64,000 nt of DNA from an uncultured Verrucomicrobiales bacterium (GCA_943789025.1 CALSSN010000012.1:1-64000); one strand, 5' to 3'. Numbered from the stretch's first letter, positions 21,162-30,714 are shown. Translations and numbers: made by a program. The notes: a model not told the origin generated them from the sequence alone.

Positions 21162-21782
21162 GTGAGCAAAATTGAGGTTCCCAGAAAAGCTATTTACCGG
21201 CTCTCTCTGTATGCGCGTGCGCTGATGAAGCTTCGTGACAATGCAGTGGAGACGGTGTCCTCGCGCGCTTTGTCGAAGGCGGCGGGGGTCAAGCCAGCTC
21301 AACTGCGAAAGGACCTTGCTTATTTTGGGCAATTCGGAACCCGAGGCCTTGGCTACAAGGTGGATGGGTTGATGAGCGCAATCACCGAGGTGCTGGGAAC
21401 CAACAGCTTTCAGCAGGTGATTCTTGTGGGCGTTGGCAACCTCGGGGTAGCGCTTCTGCGTTACGGAGGGTTCAATAAAGAGGGTTTTGAAATCCGTGCT
21501 GCTTTTGATGTCGATCTGGAACGCCCCAGAAGTATCCCAGACGGGGTCGCGCTCCTTCATTACGAGAAAATGATCGGTTACATGCGCAAGCACTCCGTGA
21601 AGATGGTGATTCTGGCAGTGCCTGCGATGGTGGCGCAGTCGGTGTCCAATGACCTCGTCGAGGGTGGGGTGCAGGCGATCCTGAATTTCTCTCCCGCGGT
21701 GCTGGAAGTTCCTGAGGATGTTGTGGTCAACAGCGTGGACCTCGCCTTGGAGTTAGAGAACCTGAGCTACTTCGTGCGTTAA
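21162..21782 (+). CDS. rex: redox-sensing transcriptional repressor Rex
   Basis: Intact, 206 residues, GTG start at 21,162. The N-terminal winged helix (IYRLSLYARALMKL; SSRALSKAAGVKPAQLRKDL; YFGQFGTRGLGY) is followed by a Rossmann domain with VILVGVGNLGVALL, the NAD(H)-binding GxGxxG, and FDVD at the end of the second strand. The C-terminal helix for domain swapping (SVDLALELENLSYFV) is present. Rex senses the NADH/NAD+ ratio and represses fermentation and respiration genes when NADH is low. It lies 160 bp after the aspartate kinase gene; copy C of the repeat starts 3 bp after its stop. Confidence 0.96.
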   Translation: MSKIEVPRKAIYRLSLYARALMKLRDNAVETVSSRALSKAAGVKPAQLRKDLAYFGQFGTRGLGYKVDGLMSAITEVLGTNSFQQVILVGVGNLGVALLRYGGFNKEGFEIRAAFDVDLERPRSIPDGVALLHYEKMIGYMRKHSVKMVILAVPAMVAQSVSNDLVEGGVQAILNFSPAVLEVPEDVVVNSVDLALELENLSYFVR

Positions 21783-21784
21783 GG

Positions 21785-21900
21785 AGGGTCTGATTCATGG
21801 CGGTGCCCGTCATTGTTGTCCGGATTCTGTGTGGCAACAAAACCACGCTGGATGCGGGCGGTAATCCGAAAGGCTTCGCCAGCGAGCCCAGAGCCGAAGG
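21785..21900 (-). repeat. dispersed inverted-ended repeat, copy C (internally deleted, one end lost)
   Basis: Begins GGGTCTGATTCATGGCGGTG directly after the rex stop, continues CCCGTCATTGTTGTCCGGAT and GTGTGGCAACAAAACCACGC, then GGATGCGGGCGGTAATCCGA and AGCGAGCCCAGAGCC. Compared with copy B about 55 bp are missing between GTGTGGCA and ACAAA, including the TGGATG hairpin. The distal terminus is not recognisable. Confidence 0.78.
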
Positions 21901-22230
21901 CCCAACCCAAAACGACAACCAATACCAAGCCCAAGAAAAAATCGATCCAAACGCTTTTGCAGCACTTGCGGGACACAACTCGGGCTTTCCCTTTCCCGGG
22001 GCTCCCTGGGTTTGCAGGGTTCGGCGCCACCGTTATTATCCGGATCGAGATGAGATGCTGGCTGGCGATGCATGCCACGCATTGGCAGCGAGACATTTTG
22101 GTTTCTGCGCGTGGCCGGGCGTTTCGGTAATAAGAAAGCGAGAGACAAAGCCACAGGGATGAAAGGATTCTCCCGCGGTCGTGACGATTCTTCTTGCTGG
22201 AAGTGGGCTGCCCTCGTCTAGTTGAATGGC
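21901..22230. other. gap downstream of repeat C
   Basis: About 330 bp between the end of the recognisable part of repeat C and the next gene. I see no gene with convincing codon structure, no tRNA and no clear terminator. A long minus-strand open frame crosses it but runs into the next gene and has no family likeness. Confidence 0.5.
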
Positions 22231-23640
22231 ATGCCTCCCAGCGAGAACAGAACCGTGGTGTTAAGTCCGATGGAGAAGGCTCTCCAGATGAATCTGGACA
22301 CCAAGAAGTACGGCACCTTTGCGGAAATAGGAGCCGGGCAGGAAGTCTCGAACTGGTTTTTTCGGGCGGGGGCATCGAACGGAACGGTGGCCAAGACGAT
22401 CTCGGCCTATGGAATGGCGATGAGTGACGCCCTTTACGGCAGCGGAGTTCGTTATGTATCTCGGGAGCGGCTGCAGGGCATGCTCGACCATGAATTCGAC
22501 ATCCTGTGTGAGCGGCTTGATGAGGAGCGTGGTGTCGACACCACCTTTTTTTCTTTCTGCGACACGGTGCGGGCGAGAAGTTACGGTGACTCAGAAGCGA
22601 CGGAATGTTTCGGGTGGATGGGCATCCGATTCCGGACGGAGCCACACGGGCCAGCGCACGATATTCTGGCGCACGTCCGGTTGCTTGATTCCGACAACAT
22701 CGAACAGATGGACGCCTTGGGAATTCTCGGGGTCAATCTCATTTACGGTGCCTTCTTTGAACGCGAAAACCTTGATCGCTTCATTGTTTCTTTGCTGGAT
22801 AATCTCAATCGCCAGCGTGTCGAGATTGACATGCTGAAGTTTTCCGGGCCGGAGTTTGAAGAAGTGGATAACCGTGCCTGTGCGCTGAAACTGGTCGAGC
22901 ATGGCCTTACCGACGCAGCTCTTTTTTCTGACGTCGGGGAGGTCATGCAGTCGGCAGAAATTTTTCACGGCCGGCCTGTCTTCTGCATGCGGGGAAGTTT
23001 TAACCCGGTGACCCGAGTGAATCTCGATATGATGGAGTCAGGGACCCAGGCCTTCGCGGATGACCTGACCGCTGAGACATGCGAGGGCGAGGCTGTCAAT
23101 GTGGTGGAAATCACCGTGAACAATCTCTTCGGAGGCCTTGAGGCACTCGATGTCGAGGATTTTCTGGCCCGCGCTGATGTGCTCCAGCAACTTGGAAAAA
23201 CAGTGCTGGTGTCACGCTTTGCCGAGTTTCATCAACTCGGTCAGTTCTTTGCACGTTACACGAGGGAACCGGTAGGGGTCATTCTTGGGACCGGGCTCCT
23301 CGAGGTGATCTTTCTCGATAAGTGGTATGAGGATTTGGATGGCGGTATCCTTGAGAGCTTCGGCCGGCTCTTCAAACACCGTTCACGCATCTACATTTAT
23401 CCAACAGTCGATTCCGGCTCGGGAAAAATGAAACTCGCAAGAGATGCAGAAATCCCGTTGCATTCGCGTCATCTTTTCGCCTATCTGCTGGAGAACAGTT
23501 ACATTCGGGAAATTCCGGAATGTTTGGAGGATTGTGCTTTGTCGACGAGTGCCGACGTTCGACGCCTGATCGAGCAAGGCAATCCCGCTTGGAAGGAGCT
23601 GGTCCCCGAGGTGGTTCTAAAACACCCGAGGTGGAACTAG
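22231..23640 (+). CDS. conserved protein of unknown function (FAEIGAGQEV family)
   Basis: Intact, about 469 residues from ATG 22,231 (a TTG at 22,222 and an ATG at 22,270 are alternatives). Soluble, without signal peptide or membrane segment. The N-terminal block LSPMEKALQMNLDTKKYGTF, AEIGAGQEVSNWFFRAGA, GTVAKTISAYGMAMSDALYG is one I associate with a conserved bacterial family that carries inconsistent database names; I do not know its biochemical role. Other notable blocks are FGWMGIRFRTEPHGPAHDIL and FSGPEFEEVDNRACALKLVE, and CMRGSFNPVTRVNLDMM. The C-terminus contains FAYLLENSYIREI. It is followed by a tRNA gene on the opposite strand. Confidence 0.7.
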   Translation: MPPSENRTVVLSPMEKALQMNLDTKKYGTFAEIGAGQEVSNWFFRAGASNGTVAKTISAYGMAMSDALYGSGVRYVSRERLQGMLDHEFDILCERLDEERGVDTTFFSFCDTVRARSYGDSEATECFGWMGIRFRTEPHGPAHDILAHVRLLDSDNIEQMDALGILGVNLIYGAFFERENLDRFIVSLLDNLNRQRVEIDMLKFSGPEFEEVDNRACALKLVEHGLTDAALFSDVGEVMQSAEIFHGRPVFCMRGSFNPVTRVNLDMMESGTQAFADDLTAETCEGEAVNVVEITVNNLFGGLEALDVEDFLARADVLQQLGKTVLVSRFAEFHQLGQFFARYTREPVGVILGTGLLEVIFLDKWYEDLDGGILESFGRLFKHRSRIYIYPTVDSGSGKMKLARDAEIPLHSRHLFAYLLENSYIREIPECLEDCALSTSADVRRLIEQGNPAWKELVPEVVLKHPRWN

Positions 23641-23754
23641 CGAGCGATGCGAGCGAGCGAAAGCGGGGTGGTAGGCCCGGCGAGATTGATCCGTGGGATC
23701 CAGCTCGGGTCTGGCTGCGCTGACCCTAGAGCACCTTTTCTCTTTGGGAAGAAG

Positions 23755-23828
<74 letters not shown>

Positions 23829-23895
23829 CATGAATTTTTCCGTATCACGGGGTGGGTGGGAACGGGGGAGAATGGTAAATGGTGGGAGCCAAAGA

Positions 23896-24966
23896 TCAAG
23901 CCTCTCCGTGAGCGACCCGTTCGGAGGGGTTTTGTTCGGTGAGTAATGCATCGATTGCGTCCAGGACTGAACGGCTGGAAATCGCGCTCATGTCACCCGC
24001 TTCATCGTTCATTTGAAAGCGTGTTACCGGTGCATCCTGTCCGCTGAGAATGACTCTGGCCTCGGGGTTTCGAGGGCGCCATCGGAAGGCGCTGGTTGGT
24101 CCGAAGAGAGCAACGAGAGATCGCTGGAAGGCCGAAGCCAGGTGCATCGCAGCGGTATCGACTCCGAGAAAAATCCGGCATTGCGAGATGACTTGGGCGC
24201 TCTCGAGAAAGCTCAGTTTTCCGACGAGATCAATAACGGGAACGTTACCGTCCAAGGCGGCCTTGATTTGCGAGACGTGTGCGACTTCTTCCTCTCCCGC
24301 TGCGCCGGTGATGACTGGTGTGAGGTCCCTGTGAAGAAACGTGTTTGATCACCTCTGCCCAGCGATCGGATCGCCAGTATTTTTCAGGTCGTGCGGTGCC
24401 GGGGTGGATCACTGCATAGCCCATTTCTTTGTTCGATTCCCGCGATGCGTTGAGGACTGTTGCCTCGCGAAGCTCCTCTGGCAGGTCGTTACGTGAAGAG
24501 TCGGGCAGGGTGGCGGTAAGGGGTTCTTGCGTGGGAGCAATTCCAATCGAGGAAAGTAGTCTGATGAAGTAGTCGATGGTATGGGATTCCTTGAGCGCGA
24601 CTTCGGAGGAATGCGTGTAATCGTTGCGGGCCGAAAATACGTTTTCCATGTTTGGAGAATCCAACTCGCTCGCGTGCTCCGGAAAGAAAACAGAGAAACC
24701 GCGCTCGATCGGTGCCGCTGAAATCGTAGGTTGCGTCATAGCTTCGTGCTCCGATATGCATCCAGATATTAGGTTCAAGATGTCCTTTCCCGATCCCCAG
24801 GACCCTGTCGGCGCACGGAAAGAGCGGTGCGAGTTCTGCAGCCGGAGAGGAAACGGCGAAGGTGATGTGGGCGTCCAGGATGGTGCCTTCTCAAGACGCG
24901 AAGTGCAGGCAGAGTAAGAAGGACGTCGCCAATCTGCTTGACTTGGATGGCGAGGATCCGATGCAT
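23896..24966 (-). CDS. glycosyltransferase family 9 (heptosyltransferase-like; frameshifted)
   Basis: Start at ATG 24,966: MHRILAIQVKQIGDVLLTLP and ALRVLR, the N-terminal signature of GT9 proteins. Later blocks include FFPEHASELDSPNMENVFSA, the donor-site region GYAVIHPGTARPEKYWRSDR, and FLESAQVISQCRIFLGVDTA, AMHLASAFQRSLVALFGPTS. GT9 enzymes (WaaC/WaaF/WaaQ type) transfer ADP-heptose or related sugars to lipopolysaccharide core at the inner membrane's cytoplasmic side. About 350 codons with two or three frameshifts (near 24,330, 24,750 and 24,880). It is divergent from the next plus-strand gene, 130 bp away. Confidence 0.85.
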
Positions 24967-25097
24967 AGGGGAGGTTCTTGATTCCGTTTCCGGAGATGGT
25001 TTCTGGTGAGATGAACAAAGAAAAGCAGGCAAACGACTAAAGAGATAGGGTGATTCGTCAAACGTTCCAGTGCCTTCTTTCGACTTCCCAGAGAGGG

Positions 25098-25544
25098 ATG
25101 CGACATCATCTGTCGGCTTTTCTGGTGACCTTGGTTCTGTGTCTGGGCCTGCGGGAATGTTACCCCTTTTCGCACTTTCCAATGTATTCAGGAATCTCCC
25201 GGACCCAGCATTACTTCTTTCTGGAGCGTGCAGGTGGAGAGCCTGTCATGACCCGTGCCTACCTCGGCATCAGTGCCTCTTCGATGAAAAAGATGTATTA
25301 CAGTCACCTTCACGAACTTCGTGACGCACTGAAGAAAGATCGCGGCGAGTTGGGCTCGGAAGATTATGCGGCGGCGGGGGATTCTCTCTTGGATCAGCTT
25401 TTCTCTGGTCATCGCGATCGGAAGGCATGGCGGGAAGCACCTTTGACGGGAGAAGTGCGACTTATTCGGGTCGATATCGAGCGGGTAGCGGCAGGAATTT
25501 CAAGACGTCGGAGTTTTATCACCAGTATGGAATTGTCGCCATGA
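25098..25544 (+). CDS. hypothetical protein coupled to an HTTM-like membrane protein
   Basis: About 148 residues from ATG 25,098, chosen because AGAGAGGG lies directly upstream; an ATG at 25,050 is possible. The N-terminus HLSAFLVTLVLCLGL is a signal anchor or signal peptide, followed by PFSHFPMYSGIS, a motif often seen in proteins encoded next to HTTM/gamma-carboxylase-like membrane proteins. The remainder is soluble and charged. Its TGA overlaps the ATG of the next gene (ATGA), so the two are almost certainly translated together. Function unknown. Confidence 0.65.
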   Translation: MRHHLSAFLVTLVLCLGLRECYPFSHFPMYSGISRTQHYFFLERAGGEPVMTRAYLGISASSMKKMYYSHLHELRDALKKDRGELGSEDYAAAGDSLLDQLFSGHRDRKAWREAPLTGEVRLIRVDIERVAAGISRRRSFITSMELSP

Positions 25545-26518
25545 GAAGAAACTGGCTGAGCGCTTTTCTGAAGGCTGGGTTTCGACCTTTTCAGTTCTCT
25601 CCAACCGAGAGGTTCTGTCTGCGCCTGCTGACAGCGATGACCCTTTTTATTCTGCCAGAGATAGGCGGCGATCTGACGCGCCAATCCCTGCCTGGTCCCG
25701 GGAAGTTTTCTTTTGAGTCACAGCCTCACCCAAATGGGCTTGCTCACATCTTTGATCTCACATGGATCGGTGATCCGGAGATTTATGCCTGGGTCTATTG
25801 GGGAATGCTTGGACTCTGTGTGCCTTACGTGTTGGGCCTGCTCTTACCTGTGGTTCTGCCTTTTCTGGCGCTCGGACATATCTGCGTGTTTACGCTCTAT
25901 CAATCTCAGGGAGCGATCGGGCACAACCGCCAGATTCTATCCCTTGTCCTCCTCGGCCAGGCGGTGGCCGTGGTGCTGCCACCACTTTGGCGGAGGTGGA
26001 AAGGACGGGCCTTCCCGCCGTGTGGCTCGGACGAAGGCCGGCTGAAAAGTTACATGTTCAATGTCAGCCTCCAAGTGATTGCAGCCTGCTATGTCGTCGC
26101 CGGTATCAGCAAGCTGATTAAGTCGAAAGGACTGTGGGTGTGGCAGACGCCAGACCTGGTTGTCGAGATGGTCAAAACGAACGACCAGCGACTCTACACG
26201 AAGCAGGAAGAGGCAGGCGGGGTGGAGCTCGTCGATACCATCGCCTTCATGACCGACTACCCCGGGCTGACGCGCCTCGTGTTAGGAGGCGGTTTTTTTC
26301 TGGAACTTTTTGCTTTCCTCGCCCTCTACAGCCGAAAGTGGGCGCTTGCCTTTGGGATCGGGCTTTTTGGATTGCACCGGAGCATTCTCTGGCTCATGAA
26401 ATTAGGCTTTCCCGAGAACGAGCAGTTACTGGTGATTTATTTCATCAACCCGGTTTTTTGGGCTGTGGCAGGGTGGGCGTGGCTTCGAGGGCAGCGCCAG
26501 GATCTTTATCGCAGTTAG
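25541..26518 (+). CDS. HTTM / vitamin K-dependent gamma-carboxylase-like membrane protein
   Basis: About 325 residues from the ATG within the ATGA overlap at 25,541. Multiple hydrophobic segments: LLTAMTLFILPEI, YVLGLLLPVVLPFLALGHIC, RQILSLVLLGQAVAVVLPPL, SLQVIAACYVVAGISKLI, LVLGGGFFLELFAFLALYS, WALAFGIGLFGLHRSILWLM, VIYFINPVFWAVAGWAWL. The helix with QSQGAIGHNRQ followed by a membrane segment, and the AGISKL motif, resemble HTTM-domain proteins. No catalytic activity can be claimed; true carboxylases have an extra lumenal domain that is absent here. It probably forms a complex with the upstream partner. Confidence 0.6.
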   Translation: MRRNWLSAFLKAGFRPFQFSPTERFCLRLLTAMTLFILPEIGGDLTRQSLPGPGKFSFESQPHPNGLAHIFDLTWIGDPEIYAWVYWGMLGLCVPYVLGLLLPVVLPFLALGHICVFTLYQSQGAIGHNRQILSLVLLGQAVAVVLPPLWRRWKGRAFPPCGSDEGRLKSYMFNVSLQVIAACYVVAGISKLIKSKGLWVWQTPDLVVEMVKTNDQRLYTKQEEAGGVELVDTIAFMTDYPGLTRLVLGGGFFLELFAFLALYSRKWALAFGIGLFGLHRSILWLMKLGFPENEQLLVIYFINPVFWAVAGWAWLRGQRQDLYRS

Positions 26519-26521
26519 GGA

Positions 26522-26702
26522 TGGTCTGATCAATTGCTCCACCCGCTACGTGGAATGGAATTGGAGTAAAGTCAGCATCGCTGCGTGGCTATGCTGCTCG
26601 TTGCTCGTTGCTCGTTGGTCGTGGATGTTCATCCAGTTGCGCCTCGCGCGGTGCCACACAGCATTCAGACAACAATGACGGGCACCGCCATGAATCAGCC
26701 TC
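26522..26702 (+). repeat. dispersed inverted-ended repeat, copy D
   Basis: Left end TGGTCTGATCAATTGCTCCA, right end ACCGCCATGAATCAGCC; same orientation as copy A. Contains CTCGTTG three times in tandem (26,597-26,617), the hairpin TGGATGTTCATCCA and the block GCCTCGCGCGGTGCCACACA. The inner part corresponding to CTGCCCC...GGCTTTG of copy A is missing. It occupies almost the whole space between the stop codons of two convergent genes (26,518 and 26,706). Confidence 0.85.
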
Positions 26703-26705
26703 TGC

Positions 26706-27416
26706 TTAGAAGCGTTGGTCGAACTGAGAGGCTTTTTCTTTCAACTGCCTATTTTCTTCCTGCAACCGCTGCATGGTATTGGATGCCATGCTTTTCTGCG
26801 CGGAGGTGCTTTTGGTGCTGCTCATAATTGCCTGATGCTCCTTAATTCGCTCTTCATTGCGCTTGATTTCTCTGTGAAGGCCCTCAGCAAGGCTGACCCG
26901 TGGGGAAGTTGTTTTTTCTCTCGTTGTGGCTGTTGCTGGCGCTGATGAAGGGGCTTTGAAGTCGGTGCTGTTCAAGTTGACGGAGAGGGTCGCCACTTGC
27001 GAGCGTGAGGCCTCTGAGAGCCCGGAGAGTTGCAAGTCGAACTGGAGCGCGTCGGACTTTCTCTGAAAACGGAGGAAGTCTGGTCCTTTACCGAGGACCG
27101 TGACGTCGAGGGATGTCCCTGTGGCATTCTCGATCGTCATGGGGAGGGGGTAGTTCGTGATGGGGGAGCTGGCTTCAGTTGAATCTGGTGTCGCAAAAGG
27201 ATCGAACTTCGAGAGCCGGCCTGTTTCCTCGGGCGGGACGGATTCCGCATCTTCGGATTTTTCTTCCTGTCCCAGGATCTTCCTGAGGAATCGTTCCGGG
27301 CTGGTTAGCGTGCTTTGCAGGCGGGCATGGGCGTCATCCCGGACGAGGTAGCCGGGCCACTTAAAGAGGACGCTTGCGAAAACGAAAAAGACGAAGGCGA
27401 AAAATAATTTGCTCAT
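26706..27416 (-). CDS. hypothetical membrane-anchored protein with C-terminal coiled coil
   Basis: Intact, 236 residues. One N-terminal hydrophobic helix (LFFAFVFFVFASVLFKW) anchors the protein. A proline/serine-rich linker (about 60-90) precedes a beta-rich middle (TIENATGTSLDVTVLGKGPD; LQFDLQLSGLSEASRSQVAT), and the last ~70 residues are a charged coiled coil (LHREIKRNEERIKEHQAIMS; MQRLQEENRQLKEKASQF). I do not recognise the family. Its start codon lies 120 bp from the divergent AlgI-like gene, so a common regulatory region is possible. Confidence 0.75.
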   Translation of the reverse strand: MSKLFFAFVFFVFASVLFKWPGYLVRDDAHARLQSTLTSPERFLRKILGQEEKSEDAESVPPEETGRLSKFDPFATPDSTEASSPITNYPLPMTIENATGTSLDVTVLGKGPDFLRFQRKSDALQFDLQLSGLSEASRSQVATLSVNLNSTDFKAPSSAPATATTREKTTSPRVSLAEGLHREIKRNEERIKEHQAIMSSTKSTSAQKSMASNTMQRLQEENRQLKEKASQFDQRF

Positions 27417-27533
27417 GGTTGGCTCGTCGAACGATTACTTGTGGAATGGTGGCTTTGCGAGGCGGGTCCGTCAAACTGTGGTTGGTAGAACTTCTCGTTG
27501 CGGATTGCTTGAAGAGGTTTTCGGTAATACCAC

Positions 27534-28956
27534 TTGGTTTTTAGCTCCCACATCTTCCTTTTTTATTTTCTGCCGCTGGCGCTGCTTTTTTATTATGCGG
27601 TGCCGCGGACGTGGAAGCACCTTGCCTTGACGGTTTCCAGCTACGTTTTTTACGGTTGGTGGAACCCGTGGTTCATGCTTCTTATGTTCGGTTCGACGGT
27701 GGTCGATTACCTCTGCGGAAAAGCGATTTCGGCGCAAGGAGCATCGGCTTCGCAGCGGCGTGCAGGCCTGCTGACTTCGGTGGTGATGAACCTGGCGGTG
27801 CTCGGCTTTTTTAAGTATGCGGGCTTCGGAGCGGATACAGTGGCTTCTCTGGCACGGCTTTTCGGCGGCGAAGGATTTGAGATTCCTGAGTTCTTCCGGA
27901 ATATCGTCCTGCCGGTAGGAATCAGTTTTTATACCTTCCAGTCGATGAGTTACAGCATTGACCTCTACCGCGGGCATGCAGTGCCAGCGCGCAACCTCGT
28001 CGATTTCTCGTGTTACGTTTCGATGTTCCCCCAGCTGGTAGCTGGGCCGATCGTCCGCTACGGTTCGGTGGCTGACCAGTTGCGGGAGAGAACCCACACC
28101 GTCGATGGATTCGCCCTCGGCGCGACGAGATTCAGTTACGGATTCGCGAAGAAGATTCTCCTTGCCAATCCGATGGGCGGGATTGCCGACACCTGCTTCA
28201 TGGCGGGGGAGGGGGCTCTCGGACCTGCCAGTGCCTGGGTGGGAGTGGTGGCCTACGCCTTCCAGATCTACTTCGATTTCTCCGCCTATTCTGACATGGC
28301 CATCGGTCTGGGGCGGATGTTCGGGTTTCGCTTTCCGGAGAATTTCGACTCCCCCTACAAGTCGAAGTCGATCACCGAGTTCTGGAGGCGCTGGCATATC
28401 TCACTGAGCAGTTTTCTGCGCGATTACCTTTACATCCCGCTCGGTGGGAATCGAAAAGGGAATGCCGCGAACTTATGTCAACCTGATGACAGTGATGCTG
28501 TTGGGAGGCCTCTGGCACGGTGCGCAGTGGACCTTCATCGCCTGGGGAGCGATCCACGGAGGAATGCTGGCCTTCGAGAGGCTGATGGGGAAAGACTCCT
28601 TTTATGCGCGCATGCCGGCACCGGCGCGGATTTCCATCACCTTCGTCATTGTCCTTTTTACCTGGGTCTTTTTCCGGGCCGAGAACTTCGAGGTCGCCTC
28701 GCGCTACCTCGCCGCAATGTTCTGGATGGGGGGAGAGACCCCTGCTGCGGGTTTGACTGCAGCTCTCGTCTTCAGGCCCTTCAACCTTTTCTGGCTGGCC
28801 CTCTGTGCTGGCGCGGTCTGGGGTGCCCCGAGGACCTACGAAATCCTGCTTCGTCTGACGCCGGGGAAGGCAGTGGCCGGCCTCGTGCTGCTGGCGGGAT
28901 CGGTGATGGTCATGTTTACGCAAGGGGTGAATCCTTTTCTCTATTTTCAATTTTAG
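27534..28956 (+). CDS. MBOAT-family O-acyltransferase, AlgI-like (one frameshift)
   Basis: About 473 codons, the usual AlgI length. The start is TTG 27,534 (VFSSHIFLFYFLPLALLFYY); no ATG is available at the conserved N-terminus. Typical blocks: LALTVSSYVFYGWWNPWFML, NLAVLGFFKYAGFGAD, VLPVGISFYTFQSMSYSIDL, VSMFPQLVAGPIVRYG, YFDFSAYSDMAIGLGRMFGF, FWRRWHISLSSFLRDYLYIP, and the catalytic histidine region LLGGLWHGAQWTFIAWGAIH. Such proteins move acetyl groups across the inner membrane to acetylate exopolysaccharide with an AlgJ/AlgX-type partner, which is the next gene. One extra base near 28,455-28,462 (GGNRKG / MPRTYVN) splits the frame. Confidence 0.93.
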
Positions 28957-28974
28957 ACGGTGCCAGAGAAAGCC

Positions 28975-30714
28975 ATGCCAGAAAACGAACCCAAGAACCC
29001 CTACCGGGAAGGCGACGATGGTCAGGAGATTCGGCTCTCTCGGCGATTTGCGGTCATTCTGTCCGCGCTCTTCCTCCTGGCGATCGTGTTGGCTCCCGTT
29101 GCCCGCCATCTGTGGCAGATGACCGCAGAGAAAGACGCTCGGTGGTTGCCTTTGCTTGCCTTTTTCAACCATCCCAACTCTGATTCCGAGGAGGTTCTGA
29201 AAAATAAGCGGAAGGGCAATCCGGGGATCGAGCGCACGACGCCGAATCTGCGGGATCACCTGCAGTCCTTTGAGAAGAAAGTCGAGGGCGCTCCCTTTTC
29301 GGTGCCGCCCCAGAGGATCCTCCAGAGTGTTTTCACTCGAGTCTTCGACGAGGGCAACAGCCGGTGCCATATCGGCAGAGATGGATGGTTTTTTTATCGT
29401 CCCGCACTCGAGGCCATCATGGGATACGGTCCGCTGAAGCCGGAGCCGGACTCGGTGACCAAGGATCCGGATCGACCGATCTGGAGTGCGCCGCTTCCCG
29501 AAGTTTTGCGTTTCGCCTCGGAGTTACACGAGCGTGGGGTCCCTCTCCTGCTTGTTCCGGTTCCCACCAAGGCGATGGTCTACCCTGAGCATCTTGGTCT
29601 CGCTTCCGAGGACGCTCCGCTCCATCATCCTGACCGTGCGCGGTTCATCGATGCCTTATCGGAGGCTGGGGTCGAGGTGCTCGATCTGCTTCCCGCCATG
29701 GTCGCAGCGAAAGAGAAAGGGCAGCTTTACCTGAAGCAGGATACGCACTGGACGCGGCTCGGGATGGAGGTGGCTCTGGACGCTCTGGTGACAAAGGTGA
29801 AGGCGCTGGGAGTCGAGACGGGTGAAGAGGAATTTGTTTTCGAAAATCTCCAGCGCAACCACTTGGGAGATCTCGTTGAGATGCTCAAGATCGATGCGGC
29901 AGGGCTTGGGTTTTTGCCGGAGCAACAGGAAGTTGTTGCGGTGGTCGATCCAGAGACCGGAAAGCCGGTGGCTGGGGACGAGCGTGCGTCGGTGGTGGTT
30001 CTGGGAGATAGCTTTGCGAATATCTACCACGCCCCGGGAATCGGGTTTGGTGCCGTGGAATGGGACGAGGTAGCGGCCGGTATGGAGCCTCTCATTGGTG
30101 GAGGAGTGGCTCAGCATCTCGCGGCGCGCCTTAGCCAGAAAATCGATTTTGTGGCAGTCAACGGCGGGGGAGCTACCGAGGCGCGCCAGAAATTTGCCAG
30201 AGAGCGTGAGGACGATCTCGTCCGCGCTAAGCAGCTCGTGATCTGGCTCCTCGCCGAGCGCGACCTTTTCCTCTCGGCCACCCCGGCTGGTAGCGAGGTG
30301 CTGTTTCGGCCGGTGGTCTGGAATCCGCATCGATCGAAACCGATTGAAGCTGTGGCCACCAGGAAGGCCGGAGATCCTGGAAGCGGGGAAAATATCGTTC
30401 TGGAGGTTTCTCTTACGGAGAGGTCCGGGGTGAATGATCCCGAGGCGACTCCCTACAAGGACTCGCTTTTTACCGCCATATTTTCTGTGGATTCGGTGGT
30501 TGCGGGCAGTTTCGAGGAAAAAGAGGTCTTGGTGGTTCTCTGGGGGTTCAGGAACCGGAAGTATCTTCCCTCCTCAAAAATCGAGGTAGGCAAGCGCTAT
30601 CGCCTGACTTTGGAGCCGTGGGACGCGCAGGTGGAGCTCCAGAGTATGAACCTACGTGATGATCTGCTTCTCTTTCTTGATCAATGGTTTGCATTCGAGG
30701 TGGAGCCTTTGTAG
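28975..30714 (+). CDS. AlgJ/AlgX-type SGNH O-acetyltransferase
   Basis: Intact, about 579 residues from ATG 28,975 (a GTG at 28,960, 3 bp after the algI-like stop, is an alternative). An N-terminal signal anchor (FAVILSALFLLAIVLAPVA) leads to a periplasmic region with GRDGWFFYRPALE, LLLVPVPTKAMVYPE, the YLKQDTHWTRLGM block (DxHW catalytic Asp-His) and VVVLGDSFANIY (GDS nucleophile serine). This is the SGNH-like fold of AlgJ/AlgX/WssI partners, which take acetyl groups delivered by the MBOAT protein. The last ~130 residues are a beta-rich extension (IVLEVSLTERSGVND; YRLTLEPWDAQVELQSM), possibly polymer-binding. It probably acts with the preceding gene on an unidentified exopolysaccharide. Confidence 0.88.
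   Translation: MPENEPKNPYREGDDGQEIRLSRRFAVILSALFLLAIVLAPVARHLWQMTAEKDARWLPLLAFFNHPNSDSEEVLKNKRKGNPGIERTTPNLRDHLQSFEKKVEGAPFSVPPQRILQSVFTRVFDEGNSRCHIGRDGWFFYRPALEAIMGYGPLKPEPDSVTKDPDRPIWSAPLPEVLRFASELHERGVPLLLVPVPTKAMVYPEHLGLASEDAPLHHPDRARFIDALSEAGVEVLDLLPAMVAAKEKGQLYLKQDTHWTRLGMEVALDALVTKVKALGVETGEEEFVFENLQRNHLGDLVEMLKIDAAGLGFLPEQQEVVAVVDPETGKPVAGDERASVVVLGDSFANIYHAPGIGFGAVEWDEVAAGMEPLIGGGVAQHLAARLSQKIDFVAVNGGGATEARQKFAREREDDLVRAKQLVIWLLAERDLFLSATPAGSEVLFRPVVWNPHRSKPIEAVATRKAGDPGSGENIVLEVSLTERSGVNDPEATPYKDSLFTAIFSVDSVVAGSFEEKEVLVVLWGFRNRKYLPSSKIEVGKRYRLTLEPWDAQVELQSMNLRDDLLLFLDQWFAFEVEPL

Noticed and set aside
21779-22645. 288-codon minus-strand open frame covering repeat C and the next gene's start
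   Set aside because: It crosses the repeat and the conserved plus-strand gene and shows no recognisable protein features.
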